Shown: positions 33,618-45,480, numbered from the stretch's first letter. The stretch: DNA of 64,000 nt from Cryptomeria japonica (GCF_030272615.1 NC_081411.1:154057971-154121970), one strand, 5' to 3'. Notes: generated by a model not told the origin, from the sequence alone. Translations and numbers: made by a program.

Positions 33618-34970
33618 AACTTCATCTTTGAATGGCTTGATAGAATATGGAAGGTGACATTGTTGGTTCACTTGAATGTCTCGCCCTTAACTTACCCATC
33701 CCATGGAGTAGGGTTGTGGGTGTACTGTTGTTTTCAAATTCAACCGCTTTATAGTCTCCGTCGATATTAGGTTCTTTTGGCTTCCACTATCAACAATAAA
33801 ATATAGGGCTTTTCCCCCAACCCACATTTGTGAATGGAATAATCTTTCCTCATCCTCCCGAGGCAATATTTTTGTAGTAGTTACTGTTGCATATGCATCA
33901 GCCTCAATGACCAGTTCACAGTCTTTTTCTGTAAAAGTTTCTACCACCTCATGCTCCATGTTGTCCTCATGGGTCTCCATCATTAAATTCTTAATAGTTC
34001 TGCAATCTTTTATATTATGAGAGGGGCTTTTATGAACCTCACACCACATACCTGAATCTTGTTGTATTTTCTTCACACCCCATTTCTTTTTTGTTGGTGA
34101 AGTGGAGATTGACTCTTTGGTCATTTGTTTTCCTACAGTTTTGCTACTTTCACCCTTCCATTTACTGGTTGCGAAGTTATCCCTTCTTCCTTTTTGTTTG
34201 ACTTCTCTTCAATCTTTGAAGAAAACTTGTAAGCACTAGATAAAGTCTCTATGTTTAGAAACTCCATCTCAGTTTGGATATACCTATGAAGCCCACTTTG
34301 ATATTTCAAAACTCGATGTTTTTCAGAATCTTTAATGTCAAGCTTTGCCGACAGAGCATGGAATGTGTTGGTATATTCCTAAACTGTTTGATCCTTTTTT
34401 TGTCGAAGTAATTGCCACTGCATATACTTATGTCCGTATGTATCTACAGGAAAATATTCTTCCTTTATGTGTTCCACGAATTCTCCCTATGCAGGGTTTT
34501 GATAAAAAAAAAACTGTATTTTCAGTTTGTAACTCTTTAGATGATAGTTTCACTTCCCATGAATGTTTCAAATGACCCTCAGCTTTGAGAAGAGCAAAAG
34601 TAAATTTTTTTTCATCTGAGAATTGATTAACAAAAAAAATACCACTCTGATTTCAACAACCAATCATCAATAGCATCTGCATCAATCTTTCCCTGGAACG
34701 TAGGGATATCAAAATTCACCTGCACCTTGAATGGAGTGTATCTGGTGAATGGCAAGTTTACTTGTGACACGACTTTCCAACATCTATTTAAATCGCTCCA
34801 TCATTTCTTCACGTTGCTTCTTCAACGTATCTTCAACCAATATTTTGATGTCATCATCATTTTAAAATTTGACATCTCCGATCATGAGCGTTTTAGAGGA
34901 AGATAGTCTGAAGGATTTCTTGTCTCCAACCCAAGCCTTCGATATGTTTATCGCATGAAATATGACATAC
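33618..34970 (-). pseudogene. Ty3/gypsy Gag-protease fragment
   Basis: On the minus strand a Gag region begins near 34730 (VNFDIPTFQGKIDADAIDDW), followed by many stops. The knuckle region WCEVHKSPSHNIKDC lies at about 34050-34005 and the protease active site FIVDSGSQKNLIS at about 33795-33755. The frame then reads PQPYSMGWVS, a TAA, and GRDIQVNQQC up to the LTR that interrupts it at 33617. RT and integrase would have followed to the left but are replaced by the inserted element. Protease residues D-S-G are intact. Confidence 0.8.
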
Positions 34971-34982
34971 AAGAGCGAACCT

Positions 34983-34994
34983 GCTCTGATACCA
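34983..34994 (-). other. Primer binding site, gypsy fragment
   Basis: On the minus strand TGGTATCAGAGC, one base from the LTR end, fits initiator tRNA-Met priming. Confidence 0.75.
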
Positions 34995-34995
34995 T

Positions 34996-35323
34996 TGATC
35001 TGAATTGAGACTTTAGAGTACAATACCTGGTGTGAACCTGCAATATTGTCAATTTTGTTTACAAGAACATAACTAGTACATAATTGTAACAAGCCAAAAA
35101 GCCATTCATTTCCTCCCAAAAATCAAATTTATACAAGATTTTGAACTTCTCGCAGTCACAACAGACCTTTGGGATGCATGACTGTTTAACTCCCAAATCC
35201 TAAAAACCAGACTAGACACAGACATTGGAAATACAATCCCGAAATGACAACCCAGTATTGGACATCGATGTCAGAATAGCAATCTCGACCTGAGGTCCTG
35301 ATCACCCATTGAAGTAGCCAACA
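34996..35323 (-). mobile_element. Short 5' LTR of the gypsy fragment
   Basis: It starts TGATCTGAATTG at the PBS side. On the minus strand it would begin TGTTGGCTACTTC at 35323 (or TGATCAGG about 20 bases further in). A TATA-like CTTGTATAAATTTG is present on the minus strand. About 330 bases is usual for some conifer gypsy LTRs. The outer boundary is uncertain. Confidence 0.45.
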
Positions 35324-35339
35324 TAGGTAGTGTAACCAT

Positions 35340-35595
35340 TTTGTGCAAACCCGATAACGAAAACTATCCTAATGACACTTTATCAGAATAGCTATATTGA
35401 TGACAAAATTGACACCTTATCGACATAGCCATCAACAGTCGACTTAACAACATTTTCCTAACCCGATAGAGAAAACTATATCGATGACACTTTATCGAGA
35501 TAGCTGTCCTAATGACAACATTGACAACAAAGAAATCTTATCGGTGTAGCTATCTCAATGACAACAAAGACATCTTATCGATATAATTTAGATTA
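35340..35595. repeat. Degenerate tandem repeat of a TTATCGATAGCTAT unit
   Basis: Short units of the type CTTATCGAGATAGCTATC...GATGACAA recur. Two longer copies (about 35348 and 35462) share ACCCGATA, GAAAACTAT and ATGACACTTTATC at a period near 114 bases. The same unit reappears at 43620-43720 on the other side of the LINE. Confidence 0.55.
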
Positions 35596-35805
35596 AGTAA
35601 AAACAGGTATTTGAAAGGTGCCCAAACCTTGTACAAGCCAGGAGAACAAAATTGCTAGAAAAAAGTGCCTAATCACTTAAAAAAGACAAAATGATCCCAC
35701 CTAAAAGGATCGACTAACATAACATATCATTAAAAACCCGAAACAAATAGCAAAAGGAAAGCACAGAGACAGCAAAAAGACAGAACCTAGGACACCAACA
35801 AAGAC

Positions 35806-37541
35806 CTAAATACTATTCATAATTTCCTCAGCATGAACAACCATTTGTTCCATGTTGTTCGCTGAGGTCTTCAGTTCCTCCAGCTCACAACCTTTGATGT
35901 CGCCCTTGATCTTTGTGTTAGCTCTGATCCTCCTTTCATGACCCTTCTTGTCCAGGTGCTCTTTTATCACCATCCTTCTCAACATTGTTCTCAAACCTGT
36001 TGATAAGGATGTTCATGTTGTCCACCGACGATTTGAGGATTTGGAAATTTTGGTCTGCAATCTTCTTGACGTTGAGTTCCAACCTGTCAATTTTGCTGCC
36101 GAAGTCATTCATTTTATTTTCCATTTCCTTTCTATCTCCCATCTCATTGACCTTTTTTCTGTAGCTATGATTTTTCCAACCATACATTCAATAGCTTTCG
36201 CATTATGCAGAACAACAACCAATTCTTTAACATGTTCAGCCAAGGGCTTATCACCAACCATAACTCTTGCGATAGCCTGCGTATCTATTTTCAAACTATT
36301 GATATCCTTCACCATGGTAGCAATGGTCTCACATAAGGCTTTAACAGCATCATTGTCACCACTACCACTTTTATCCCCTTTATCCTCCTTTTGTAGACTT
36401 GTGGTATTCACGACCTCAATATTTCCCATCACCGGGTTACCCTCCCCTTCTTTATCCTGACCCTCAACCTTCTTGTTTTCTTCAGCCTCCTCCTCAGAAT
36501 CAACCAGAATGTGGTTGATGTATGAATTGTTACCCTTTTTAGTATTCTTCCTCTGAGTCTGCTTTCCAGTAGCTTTCCCTTTCTTTTTTTTAACAATTTT
36601 TTTCTTAAAGGATTCGGTTTTAGAATCTGACATTTCTGATTCCACGATAATCCTTCTCTTCTTGGCCCTATTCCTCCCTTTTTTGCTAGTTTCTTCCAAT
36701 TCTCCCTCGGTCTTTGATTCAAAGTTAAATTTTCTAGCTTCACTCTCTATTGCCTCATCTCTTGCATTTTTGCCTTTAATAGGCTTTTCAATGCACTTCC
36801 CCTTAAGCATTTTATAAACCAGGACCATAAGCCCCTAGTGGAGGGCATGGTCACCTTTAGGGTCCTTCTGAACCTTAGTTATAGTATGATCCATTGAGCA
36901 TGCTAGGTAATAGGGTAGGCTCACCTTTTCCCCATGATGCAAATGGTTGAGCAAAACAAAGTGATGCCCGTAGGCTCTGGTAAACCTACCATCTAAGGTA
37001 ATGTATGCAATAGAAGCGAATAAAACAAACCTCCATGGACTACAAATTCTCTTTGGAGCATGGTAGGAGTTGTCGATTTTAATCATCTTTCTCCTCTCTT
37101 CATCCGTGATAGGAAACTTATCTGCTGCTTTATCTGATATGCCTCAGTCCCTGTAAAATTTCATTCCCTCAGTAGTCATCCTCGTGGCCTCGACAATGAC
37201 CTCTTCATCAAAATTCATCATCTGGGATCCCATAAGGATTTTGCCATTTTTCCAGTTCTTGATGAAATAGCTAGTGATTGTGGGGTATTTCCCACTTAGC
37301 CGCTCCATGAAAACATTCAGACCCCCCTGCTGAAGGATATCCCAGACTTCTTTGTTCTTTCTCCAGTCAGAGAAGGAAGTAGGTTCGAATCTTTTCTTGT
37401 TACCTCCCATTTTTCCAGCACCTTCCTTGCAATTCCTTCTCTCAGCTTGATAACCTCTCCTCTAGTTTCTGTGGGTACTCTATAAGAACACCCAAAATCC
37501 ATGCCAGATAATAATGATAAGACACCTATATAAATGCTCAT
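35806..37541 (-). pseudogene. Unknown ORF downstream of LINE ORF2
   Basis: About 90 bases after the RNase H stop a further coding stretch begins (MSIYIGVLSLLSGMDFGCS). After a one-base frame change near 37405 it reads MGGNKKRFEPTSFSDWRKN, then MMNFDEEVIVEATRM and a FTRAYGHHFVLLNHLHHG segment. A strongly basic Lys-rich block follows (KKKIVKKKKGKATGKQ at about 36600-36550), then an acidic patch. A coiled coil at 36187-35936 lies in a second frame. Stops lie near 37141 and 36832. The N-terminal half has the T/D-E-x-V-I-x-x-x-T pattern seen in plant-mobile-domain-like proteins. I cannot name the family. It may be an extra LINE ORF, transduced host sequence, or an older neighbour. Confidence 0.55.
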
Positions 37542-37631
37542 TATCTTAGATAAAACCCTGCATCAAAAAAGGCGGAAGGGGCATTAGAAATAATGATTAA
37601 AAGTACCACGTTGCCTTGTCTGGCTCCGATC

Positions 37632-40600
37632 CTAATTAAGCAGGGATTTCATTTCACTTGCAATCTCCATTTCACCATAACTAGTAATGATGTCTCTTGA
37701 TTGGCAAGCCAAGTTGGCTGCCCAATCAACGCAGGAGTTGGCCTCCCTATACACATGTGTAAAAACACACATTTCAAATTCTTTGTTGATTTTCCTAGTT
37801 GCTTTAATAGAATTACTAATTGACCAAGAAGGCGGGAATTTCATATTTAAACAATTGATTATGTTTAAAGAGTCTCCTTCACACCAAACTTTAGTGCATT
37901 TAGCTTCCTTGGCAAGGATCATCCCATGGTAAGCCATCATGGCTTCGGCAACATGATTAGTCTGATTTCCTATGGGAATACATTTTATGATTTTGCATAT
38001 TCCCCATTCACCCCTTAGGACCACTCCACATCCTGCAACACCTGGGTTACCCTTTGAGGCCCCATCAAAATTGATTTTCATCCATCCCTTGGGCAGACTG
38101 ATCCATATCACACCCTCTCTAGGGTTGATCTGAAAGCACTCTTGACCCTTTAATCTCCACTTTTTGTAAATAAATTGTTCATCCTTATCTTGAGGATTAT
38201 CAATACCGCCTATGATATTCATATTTTCCACTATACTTCTTATTTTTTCAAACACAATTTTAGCCTTAGTAGTATTGTCTCTGAAAACTCTATCTTTTCT
38301 CTCTTTCCATATGCCCTAGCACATGTGAGGTAAAGCAATTTTCCATAATAAGGTTGTGGATTTATTTCTTGAAGGATTTTGCCAAGAATTGAAAATCTCC
38401 TGAATCGACTTGGGGAAACCCCAATTGAATTTGAAGTGATCCAGACAACTTCCCCAGACATCAGCAAAGAAAGGGCAATGAAAGAGCATATGATTTATAG
38501 TCTCCTCATTCTGCTTACAAAGAATACAAAAACTAGGCATACTAATACCTCTTTTTCTGATATTCTCAGTAGTAAGAATTTTATCTTGAAGGGTTGTCCA
38601 GAAGAAAATGTTTATCTTAGGGGTGAGGCCTTTCACCCATGCTTTAGCCCAGCATGGGCTTTCCATGTTGTAGAATTGTTGATGATATAGAGAAGCCACT
38701 GTAAAAGTACCACTAGCTGTGAATTTCCAAATTAAATGGTCTTCTTCTTCAACCCTCACCATAGAGTTCATGACTTTATTCAAACTACCCAAAGACTGGT
38801 CCACCTGAGATAAGTCCTTCCACTATCCATCTTTCCAATAATCCTCCACCTTGGTTCCAAATCTTTCGTTGCATTGGTCTTGAAATCTGTTCCACTCAAG
38901 GTTTTCATTCAAATGGATCTCCAGAAGCCAAGGGTCATCCCAGAACTGGATAAGATTCCCTTTCCCCAGTTTCCATTTTGCACCTTTGACAATTGAGTCT
39001 CTTGTTCTAGAGACATTTTTCCAAATATTGGATCCAATTGGGATAATCTCCGCTTTGAGGAAGCTTTGAAGTGTCGGACATTGACTTTTATATTTGTTAT
39101 CCCATATCATTTTCCACTCTCCTTGATTTCTATATCCTCTCTAAATCTGCTTGGGCATAAGGAACTCATTTATGTCTCTTCTTCTTCTAAGGCCCAGACC
39201 TCCTTTATTTATAGGCTTGCAAACCTTCTCCCATGCAATCAAGTTCATTATCTTCTTCTCCTCAACCCCTGTCCATAAAAAAGATCTCTGAATCTTTTCA
39301 ATGGCCTCCGCACACTTAGCAGGAATCCTAAACAAACTGATGGTGTAGAGAGGAATACTTTGAAGAGTGGATTTCAGCAATTGAACCTTACCTACTTGAC
39401 TAAGAAGAGCACCCTTCCAGCCAGATAGTTTCTTGTGGAATTTATCCACCAAGGCTCCCCAAAAAGTATCCAAAGGATCATGGCATAAGGGGAGCCCCAA
39501 GTAAGAAGTAGGGAGACTACCAATTTGACAACCCAGAATATTACTAATTTTAATCCTCCTTCTCTCCAGGGTATTGATAAAATAAACAAAGCTTTTAGAC
39601 CAGTTTATAAGTTGACCAGTGGCATCTCCATAGTTATCCAAAGCCTTTTTTAATCTTCTAGAATCCTTCACTGTAGCTTTCCCCATTGTTATAGAGTCAT
39701 CAACAAACTGCTGATGGGAACATATTTGATCCGCCGAAGAAGGATTCAAACCACAAAACTCCCTTTTCTCAACCAGCTTTCTAATACATCTCCCTAGACA
39801 TTCTGCCATAATGATAAAGATAACTGGGGATAGAGGGTCCCCTTGCCTAAGACCTCTAGAAGCTTTAAAGAAAGGAGAAGGAGATCCATTCATTAAAATA
39901 GAGAAAGTAGTCGAAGAGACAAGTTGCCTGCTAAGGCTAACACTTTTGGAGCTGAAGCCAAAAGCAGAGAGAACATCCATCATAAAATCCCAATCCACTC
40001 TATCATAGGCTTTAGAGAGGTCAAGCTTCAGAAAAAAGCCTTCTTTTTTAGAGAAAGACGGAGTGGATATTTTCATGGACAGAGATGATTGAATCCAAAA
40101 TTTGTCTACCCAGGACAAAACCGCTTTGCTGAGGCAAAATGATGGAGGGGAGCAACTTAAGAATTCTAGAGGTAAGAACCTTGGAGATTATCTTATAAAG
40201 AGAGTTGCATAGACTAATAGGTCTAAAGAGATCCATTGAGTCAACCCCCATCTTTTGGGGATAAGAGCAATAAAAGTAACATTAACTTCTTTCAAAAAAA
40301 TTCTAGCACCAAAAAACTCTTTCACATCTCTAGTAACATCATCTCCAATAATATGCCAGTACATTTGAAAGAAGAACATGGGAAAGTCGTCCGGACCTGG
40401 GGCCTTGTTGCCCTTAAAGGAGTTGACAGCTATCAGAATTTCATCATGGGAAGGGATGGCAATCAGGTGAGAATTTTGATCATCCCCTAAAATGTAGGTA
40501 TATTGTCTAGTAGGTCCCTTTGGGCCTGTGTATCCAAATTCTGATCCTTAGCAAGTAAATTGGAGAAAAAGTCCATAGCAACACTGCTCATGGAATCATC

Positions 40601-41769
40601 TTCTACAACACATTTTCCATTCACTTTAATCTGAACAATTCTGTTAATGGCCTTATGTCTTAAGGTGGACATATGGAAGTATTTAGTATTCCTATCCCCT
40701 TCCTTCAACCAAACATTTCTTGATCTTTGTTTCCAGAAGGTTTCCTCTTTAGCTATAATATCATGATATCTCATAAAAATAGCATCTTCAATATCTCTAG
40801 ACGTATTAGTGTAACCATTATTTTGTATCTCATCCTGGATTTCCTTGAGCTCTAAGAGGGTTGTAGCTTTTGAGGTAAAGATATTCCCAAAGAATTCCTT
40901 ATTCCACTTCATAACTTATCTTTAACAATCTTCATCTTTTTGACCACTTTGTACATGGCATTTCCTTCAATACTGACCTGCCACCAGTCCTTAATCTTAC
41001 TTTCCAAATCCGGGTGTCTAGTCCACATCTTTTAAAATCTATAAGAGAAATGTCTCCTTCTATTCTTTGCTTCAGCCGTAAAGGTTATTAGGTAATGATA
41101 TGATCCTGCCCTTATGTGAGAAGATAAAGAGCAATCATGAAGGTTAAACCAATCTAAGGAAAGGAGAGCTCTATCAAGTCTAACCTGAATCAAATTCTCA
41201 CCACTTCTTCTATTAGTCCAAGTGTATTTGACTCCTTGCAGCTCCAGGTCATGAATGGCATTATTGTTTATAAAATCCATCAAGTCCAATCTACTGTCCA
41301 AATTAGCTTGACTCCCTCCCTTTTTCTCATTTTCCTTCAAGGGGGTGTTGAAATCTCCCATAATTATCCAGCTGTCCTCAACAAACCTGCTTCTTAACCC
41401 AGTAAGATTTCTCCACATCTCACTTCTACCAGTCTTAGTGTTAGGAGCATATAAGTTAGTTAGGACCCAAGTGGTGCAATTCTTAAAGTGCTTAAATCTA
41501 ATGCAAGCCAAGTTGTTGTCCTGAATCAGCACCTCACCTTGTACATTGTTTTTGTTCCAGAAGGTAACAATTCCTCCCGATGCACCTTCTGAACTCCCTT
41601 CGCTGACTCCTCCATTTTTGAACATATTCAGGCTTTCAACTTTATCTTTTGCCATCTTAGTTTCTTGAATCAAAAAAATATCAGAATTTTTATCTCTAAT
41701 CATACTTTTAACTAAATCATGTTTGTGAGGGCTGTTCAGTCCTCAAATATTCCAAGAGATGATTTTCAT
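37632..41769 (-). pseudogene. LINE ORF2: endonuclease, reverse transcriptase, RNase H
   Basis: The ATG at 41769 begins MKIISWNI followed by a TGA. The AP-type endonuclease has IFLIQETKM and WIIMGDFNTPL, but the terminal S-D-H motif reads SYH. RT runs from about 40890 to 39141 with the catalytic box QQFVDDSITM and GLRQGDPLSPVIF. A zinc-binding RT-associated region follows at about 38804-38316. RNase H at 38255-37632 keeps its four acidic residues (FDGASKGNPG, AEAMMAYHG, CEGDS, VDWAAN). Frame changes occur near 40990, 40480 and 40150; from 40118 on, one frame continues with stops. A C-terminal RNase H is a feature of plant L1 lineages. Confidence 0.85.
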
Positions 41770-41840
41770 GGATTTTTATAAATACCTGCCTCAAAGGTGG
41801 TTCTTTGGGTACCATTTGCTATATTCCTGCTTGTTTCCAT

Positions 41841-43611
41841 TTATCTCTTTTTGGCATTTGAATGTCTTCCTGGAGAAGTGTGTTGCGCTCCCACATCCCC
41901 AAGCCCGCTTCTGGTGTTTCTAGTCAGCATACTATTGATGAGGTTATTGTTATTCTTTTTTTTTTGCTTGTTCTTTCTTTTGTCCTTTGCTACTTCTTCT
42001 TCCTCCTTCTTTGTTTCATCCTTCCCCAGTGCCTTTTTTATGTCTTCCTCATCTCCCCATTTTGGATCTTGTTCCTCCGAAAAGGCTAGCTTTACTTTTG
42101 TTGGGGAAGCTAATGAGATTTCCGATAGCCCTTGGCCCAAGATGTTATCAGGTTGGGCCTCCTAGAACCAGTCTAATTCTTTATCTAGATCTTGAGAGTT
42201 TGAAACTAGGTTAAAATTATCTCCTTCCTCTTTGTTGTTTGTGGGCTTTTTATCTCCTTTACTCTCACATTTATCTGAGACTAACTCTGTCTTATCCTCT
42301 TCCAGTTCCTCTTTCTGATTGTTGTCTTTTTTTCCATGCTCTGAATCCTTATCACTCGGCTCCAACTCCTGATGATCTATTTTTATGCTATCTACTTTCT
42401 TTAGTTCATTTCCCACTTCACTGGTGAGTTCTTCCTCCGTCTGTCCAATCTGAGACTCTTTCTCCTGATCTAGGTCATTGGACTCCAAGGCTTTTAGAGG
42501 CCTATCCACTTTTTTCCAAACCTTAGTTTGGAGGTAGGGTTTACCCTCGATACTTGGGCATTTTTTGGTCCAATGTCCAACTTTTTTACAATGAAAGCAA
42601 GCAAAAGGGATTGTTTCATAAACAATATTCTGCTTCCACTTCCCCAAGTTAGATTCTATCTCTATTTCCTCTGGCATGTTCATGTCAGGTCCAACTCCAA
42701 CACAAATCCTAGCATAAATCAGCCTTCTTCTGGATGTCGTGACCTGGTCAATAGCGATAAGCTCCCCGAAGGTATTGGCTATTTCTATAAAAACATCTTC
42801 CTCCCAGAATTCCATTGGAAGCCCAAGGAGTTTAACCCACACTGGGACTTGGACCAAAAAATTCTTTCCTTTTTCCATGTTAGGGTACCACTTCTGGATG
42901 TACATGATGTGTTTGCCTATTGCCTATGACCCACTACAGAGAATGTTTCTTCTATCCTCGTCACAAGAAAAAGAAAAGGATATACAACCTTTGTTCATTG
43001 CAACCACATCAACCTGACCTTTCAAATTCCACTTTCTTTTGACAAATCCATGAACGATCTCTATATTAGGTCTAGACCCAAAAAAATTACCAATCAATGT
43101 ATTTTCCATTCTAGCAATGTTTTGGTCTATGATTTGGTCTGGAACAGGGATAGAAAACTTGCCCTAAGATACATTCAAGGTGTTTTTAACAGGAGGCGAT
43201 GAGGACTTACCTTTGGGTTTAACCCCGAATAGAGAGGACCACTTACGTATATGTCCATTTAAACTGGGTCCCCCCTTAAGATCCTCGGGGGTCGACGAAT
43301 GAACCTTTTCTGGATGATCTTTTCCTTCCACCGTGTTCTCTGAACCACTAGTCGCTTGTTGTCCTTGAGCTTCTTCCAAGTTGTCGTCTTCTATTTTTTA
43401 AGTTTGAACTTGCCATTTCCCGCTCTCATCAACTCTCTGCTCTTCATGCGGTCTTGGTCCCTGGGTCGCCCAACTCCAAGGGAGCATCGAGATCCTTACT
43501 ATCTGAGCCCCCTCCATCTGCAGGAATCTCTGAGTCATCTGCCTCATGCTGTCCCGACGTCGAACTAGAACTCCCGCTCAAATTTGAATTTTGGATCCGA
43601 CCGCGCTCCAT
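41841..43611 (-). pseudogene. LINE ORF1, DUF4283-like RNA-binding protein
   Basis: An ATG at 43611-43609 (MERGRIQNSNLSG) opens the N-terminus, with a frame change near 43420. The DUF4283-like region spans about 43110-42640 (ENTLIGNFFGSRPNIEIVHG, then KWNLKGQVDVVAMNKGC and VWVKLLGLPMEFWEED), followed by a zinc knuckle CFHCKKVGHWTKKCP at about 42602-42558 with all four ligands present. The tail is Lys/Glu-rich and crosses a TAG at about 42162 before ending near 41841. Stops also occur near 43163 and 42923. In plant L1 elements this protein binds element RNA. The copy is inactive. Confidence 0.8.
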
Positions 43612-43619
43612 AGTTCAAT

Positions 43620-43720
43620 ATGTTGTTATCTTATTGGTATAGTTATCCCGATGATAATATTGACAATTTGTTTACAGCAATAACACTTTATCGAGTTAGC
43701 TATCCCAATGACAATAGAAT
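43620..43720. repeat. Right-hand part of the split degenerate repeat
   Basis: TTATCTTATTGGTATAGTTA, a GATGATAATATTGAC stretch and ACTTTATCGAGTTAGCTATC match the repeat at 35340-35595, so the LINE lies within it. Confidence 0.55.
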
Positions 43721-44377
43721 GACTCCAAATTTGATGTGTGAGATCATTTTTGGGAGATCATTTTTGCTAGTGCGGATATATAAGATCAACTTGGTTAAAG
43801 CATTTGTGTGTGGACATGACGTGTGAGATGTTTTGGGGAGAAATTGAGTGTAGTTTCACATGTGCACCTTGAGTTTTATTGATCTGGTAATCAATAACAG
43901 GGAAGAACAAATCAGTTTATTAGAATAATGTAGTGAATCACTTCGTGCCTAACCGAAACTATTATTTGGCATGGTCAGATGATTTTATTCAGTTCATTAC
44001 TCATTATAATCATTTTCTTTTAGCCTGTAAGGCAATGAGTCTTCCTCTGGGTTGTAGCCCTTTTGTAATTAAGTAGTGAGCTCTAGGTAGTGTGCTTGAA
44101 TACATGTGCATTCCAACTCATGTAAATTGTTTTACTACTGGCCATAGTATAATAATATTGTGGGTTGAAATCCCACCATGGTTTTTCCCTTTTTGTGTTT
44201 CCACATAAAAATATTGGTGTTATGGTTATCTACTTGTTTGCTTTGTGTTTTTACATTTTAGTTTCTTATTTGTGCATCTGGTTGATTAAGAATCAGATTA
44301 ACAAATTTATAAATACCGGAACACTAATTCAGCCCCCCCCCCCTCCCCCTCTCTGTGTTCATTCATTCCAACATTCT
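43690..44377 (+). mobile_element. Copia LTR, plus orientation, 5' part missing or diverged
   Basis: The 3' end reads ...TTCATTCATTCCAACA at 44377, preceded by a long C tract (44334-44350). Most of it aligns with the reverse complement of 45483-46080, with the same order of landmarks (GGGTTGTAGCCC, GTAGTGTGC, TGCATTCC, GTGTTATGGT). A TATA box GGATATATAAGATC at 43774-43787 is matched in the opposite LTR. Confidence 0.65.
43775..43783 (+). promoter_or_regulatory. LTR TATA box
   Basis: GATATATAAG is conserved in the inverted LTR near 46062. Its location upstream of the shared R/U5-like segment fits an LTR promoter. Confidence 0.45.
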
Positions 44378-45468
44378 ACTGGACGAGTTCTATTCACATT
44401 TTTTCTTCTACAAAATCTTGCAATGTGACCGGATTTTTTGCAATTGTAGCATACCACATTTCCTTGTCTAGGCCTAAAATTCCCTTGATTTCCTTTTGAT
44501 CTACACTGATTAGCAATATGTTCAAACCTACCACATGCATAACATCTGACATTTCTTTTATTTGGAAATTTTTTAATCATACTTTTGCATTCATTTGACT
44601 TATGTCCATACTTTTTGCATTTAAAACATTGACCGAAAAAAGATTGACCAATATGATTCATCCTATTTCTGTGTTGACTAGCCATATGACCAAATCTATT
44701 GCAAACAAAACATTTACCATTGAACTTATGAGCATTAGGTTGCCTTACCAGAGACCTTTCATCTTTGTTCTTCTGATGTTGAGACTTAGAATTGCTTTGA
44801 CCAAATCTGAAGCTTTCACCTTTCTCAAATCCAAGACCTCTTCTATCATCTGCATTTTTCTGGCTTTCAAGCATCTCATTAAGCTTGGTTGAGTTGATTC
44901 TGAATTTCTCCTTGTACTCATTTGCAGCTTCAAGATCATACCTAAGAAGAAGAATTTTTTTCCCAAGTTCTTCTTTGGTTTCATGCAGATCATGCTCTAG
45001 TTGGCCAATCTCACAACTAAGTCTACTGCATTCATCAGATCTTTCTTTCAAGAATTGATTAAGATTATCTTCATTCCTCTTTCTTTCCTCAATATCCTTG
45101 GTCAATATTATCACTATAGATTCCATCTCATGTTTCAGGGTTGAATTCTCTCTTGCAAGCTTCTCACATTCCTTTGTCTTCTCTTTCAAGATCTGACTCG
45201 AGTGATCATTATCCATAATTTTGCTTTCTTTTTGTTTAAGTTGATCAACAAGTTCCTTTATCTTCTCTCTAGATCTGTTCAATTGCTCTTTCAATGATTG
45301 AATGAAAATTTTAGCATCTCTAAGATTCTCTTGCAGTTCCCAAACTTCAATTTTGGTCTGATCAAGATCATCAAGTGCAACTAAAAGTTGTTTCTGAATA
45401 CTACCAAAATCTATTGAAACACCTTCTCGGATCCTCCTTAAGCTATTAGGCTTCGTTGAAGGGACTAG
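44359..45468 (-). pseudogene. gag: Copia Gag with coiled coil and four zinc knuckles, truncated
   Basis: The frame is open from inside the LTR across the PBS to 44359 (about 370 codons without a stop), so the true start is not the first open codon. The N-terminal half is a long coiled coil (LKEQLNRSREKIKELVDQL and later repeats). Four knuckles follow: CFVCNRFGHMASQH (last ligand His), CFKCKKYGHKSNEC, CYACGRFEHIANQC (the position before His is Glu instead of Gly) and CYNCKKSGHIARFC. The last few residues are encoded by the terminus of the opposite LTR at 44377, so the natural C-terminus is lost. No protease or Pol follows. Confidence 0.75.
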
Positions 45469-45480
45469 GCTTTGATACCA
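45469..45480 (-). other. Primer binding site, four-knuckle copia element
   Basis: On the minus strand TGGTATCAAAGC, two bases from the LTR end, is a variant of the initiator tRNA-Met PBS. Confidence 0.7.

Larger units (their letters stand above)
35600..43611 (-). mobile_element. LINE (L1-type) with ORF1, ORF2 and a downstream ORF
   Basis: The minus-strand order is ORF1 (43611-41841), ORF2 (41769-37632) and a further ORF (37541-35806). Sequence at both edges belongs to the same degenerate repeat, so all of it appears to be one insertion. No clear poly(A) tail or TSD could be fixed; the repeat blurs the ends. Confidence 0.7.

Noticed and set aside
35948-36460. 170-codon plus-strand ORF
   Set aside because: Antisense to the ORF behind LINE ORF2; no motif of its own.
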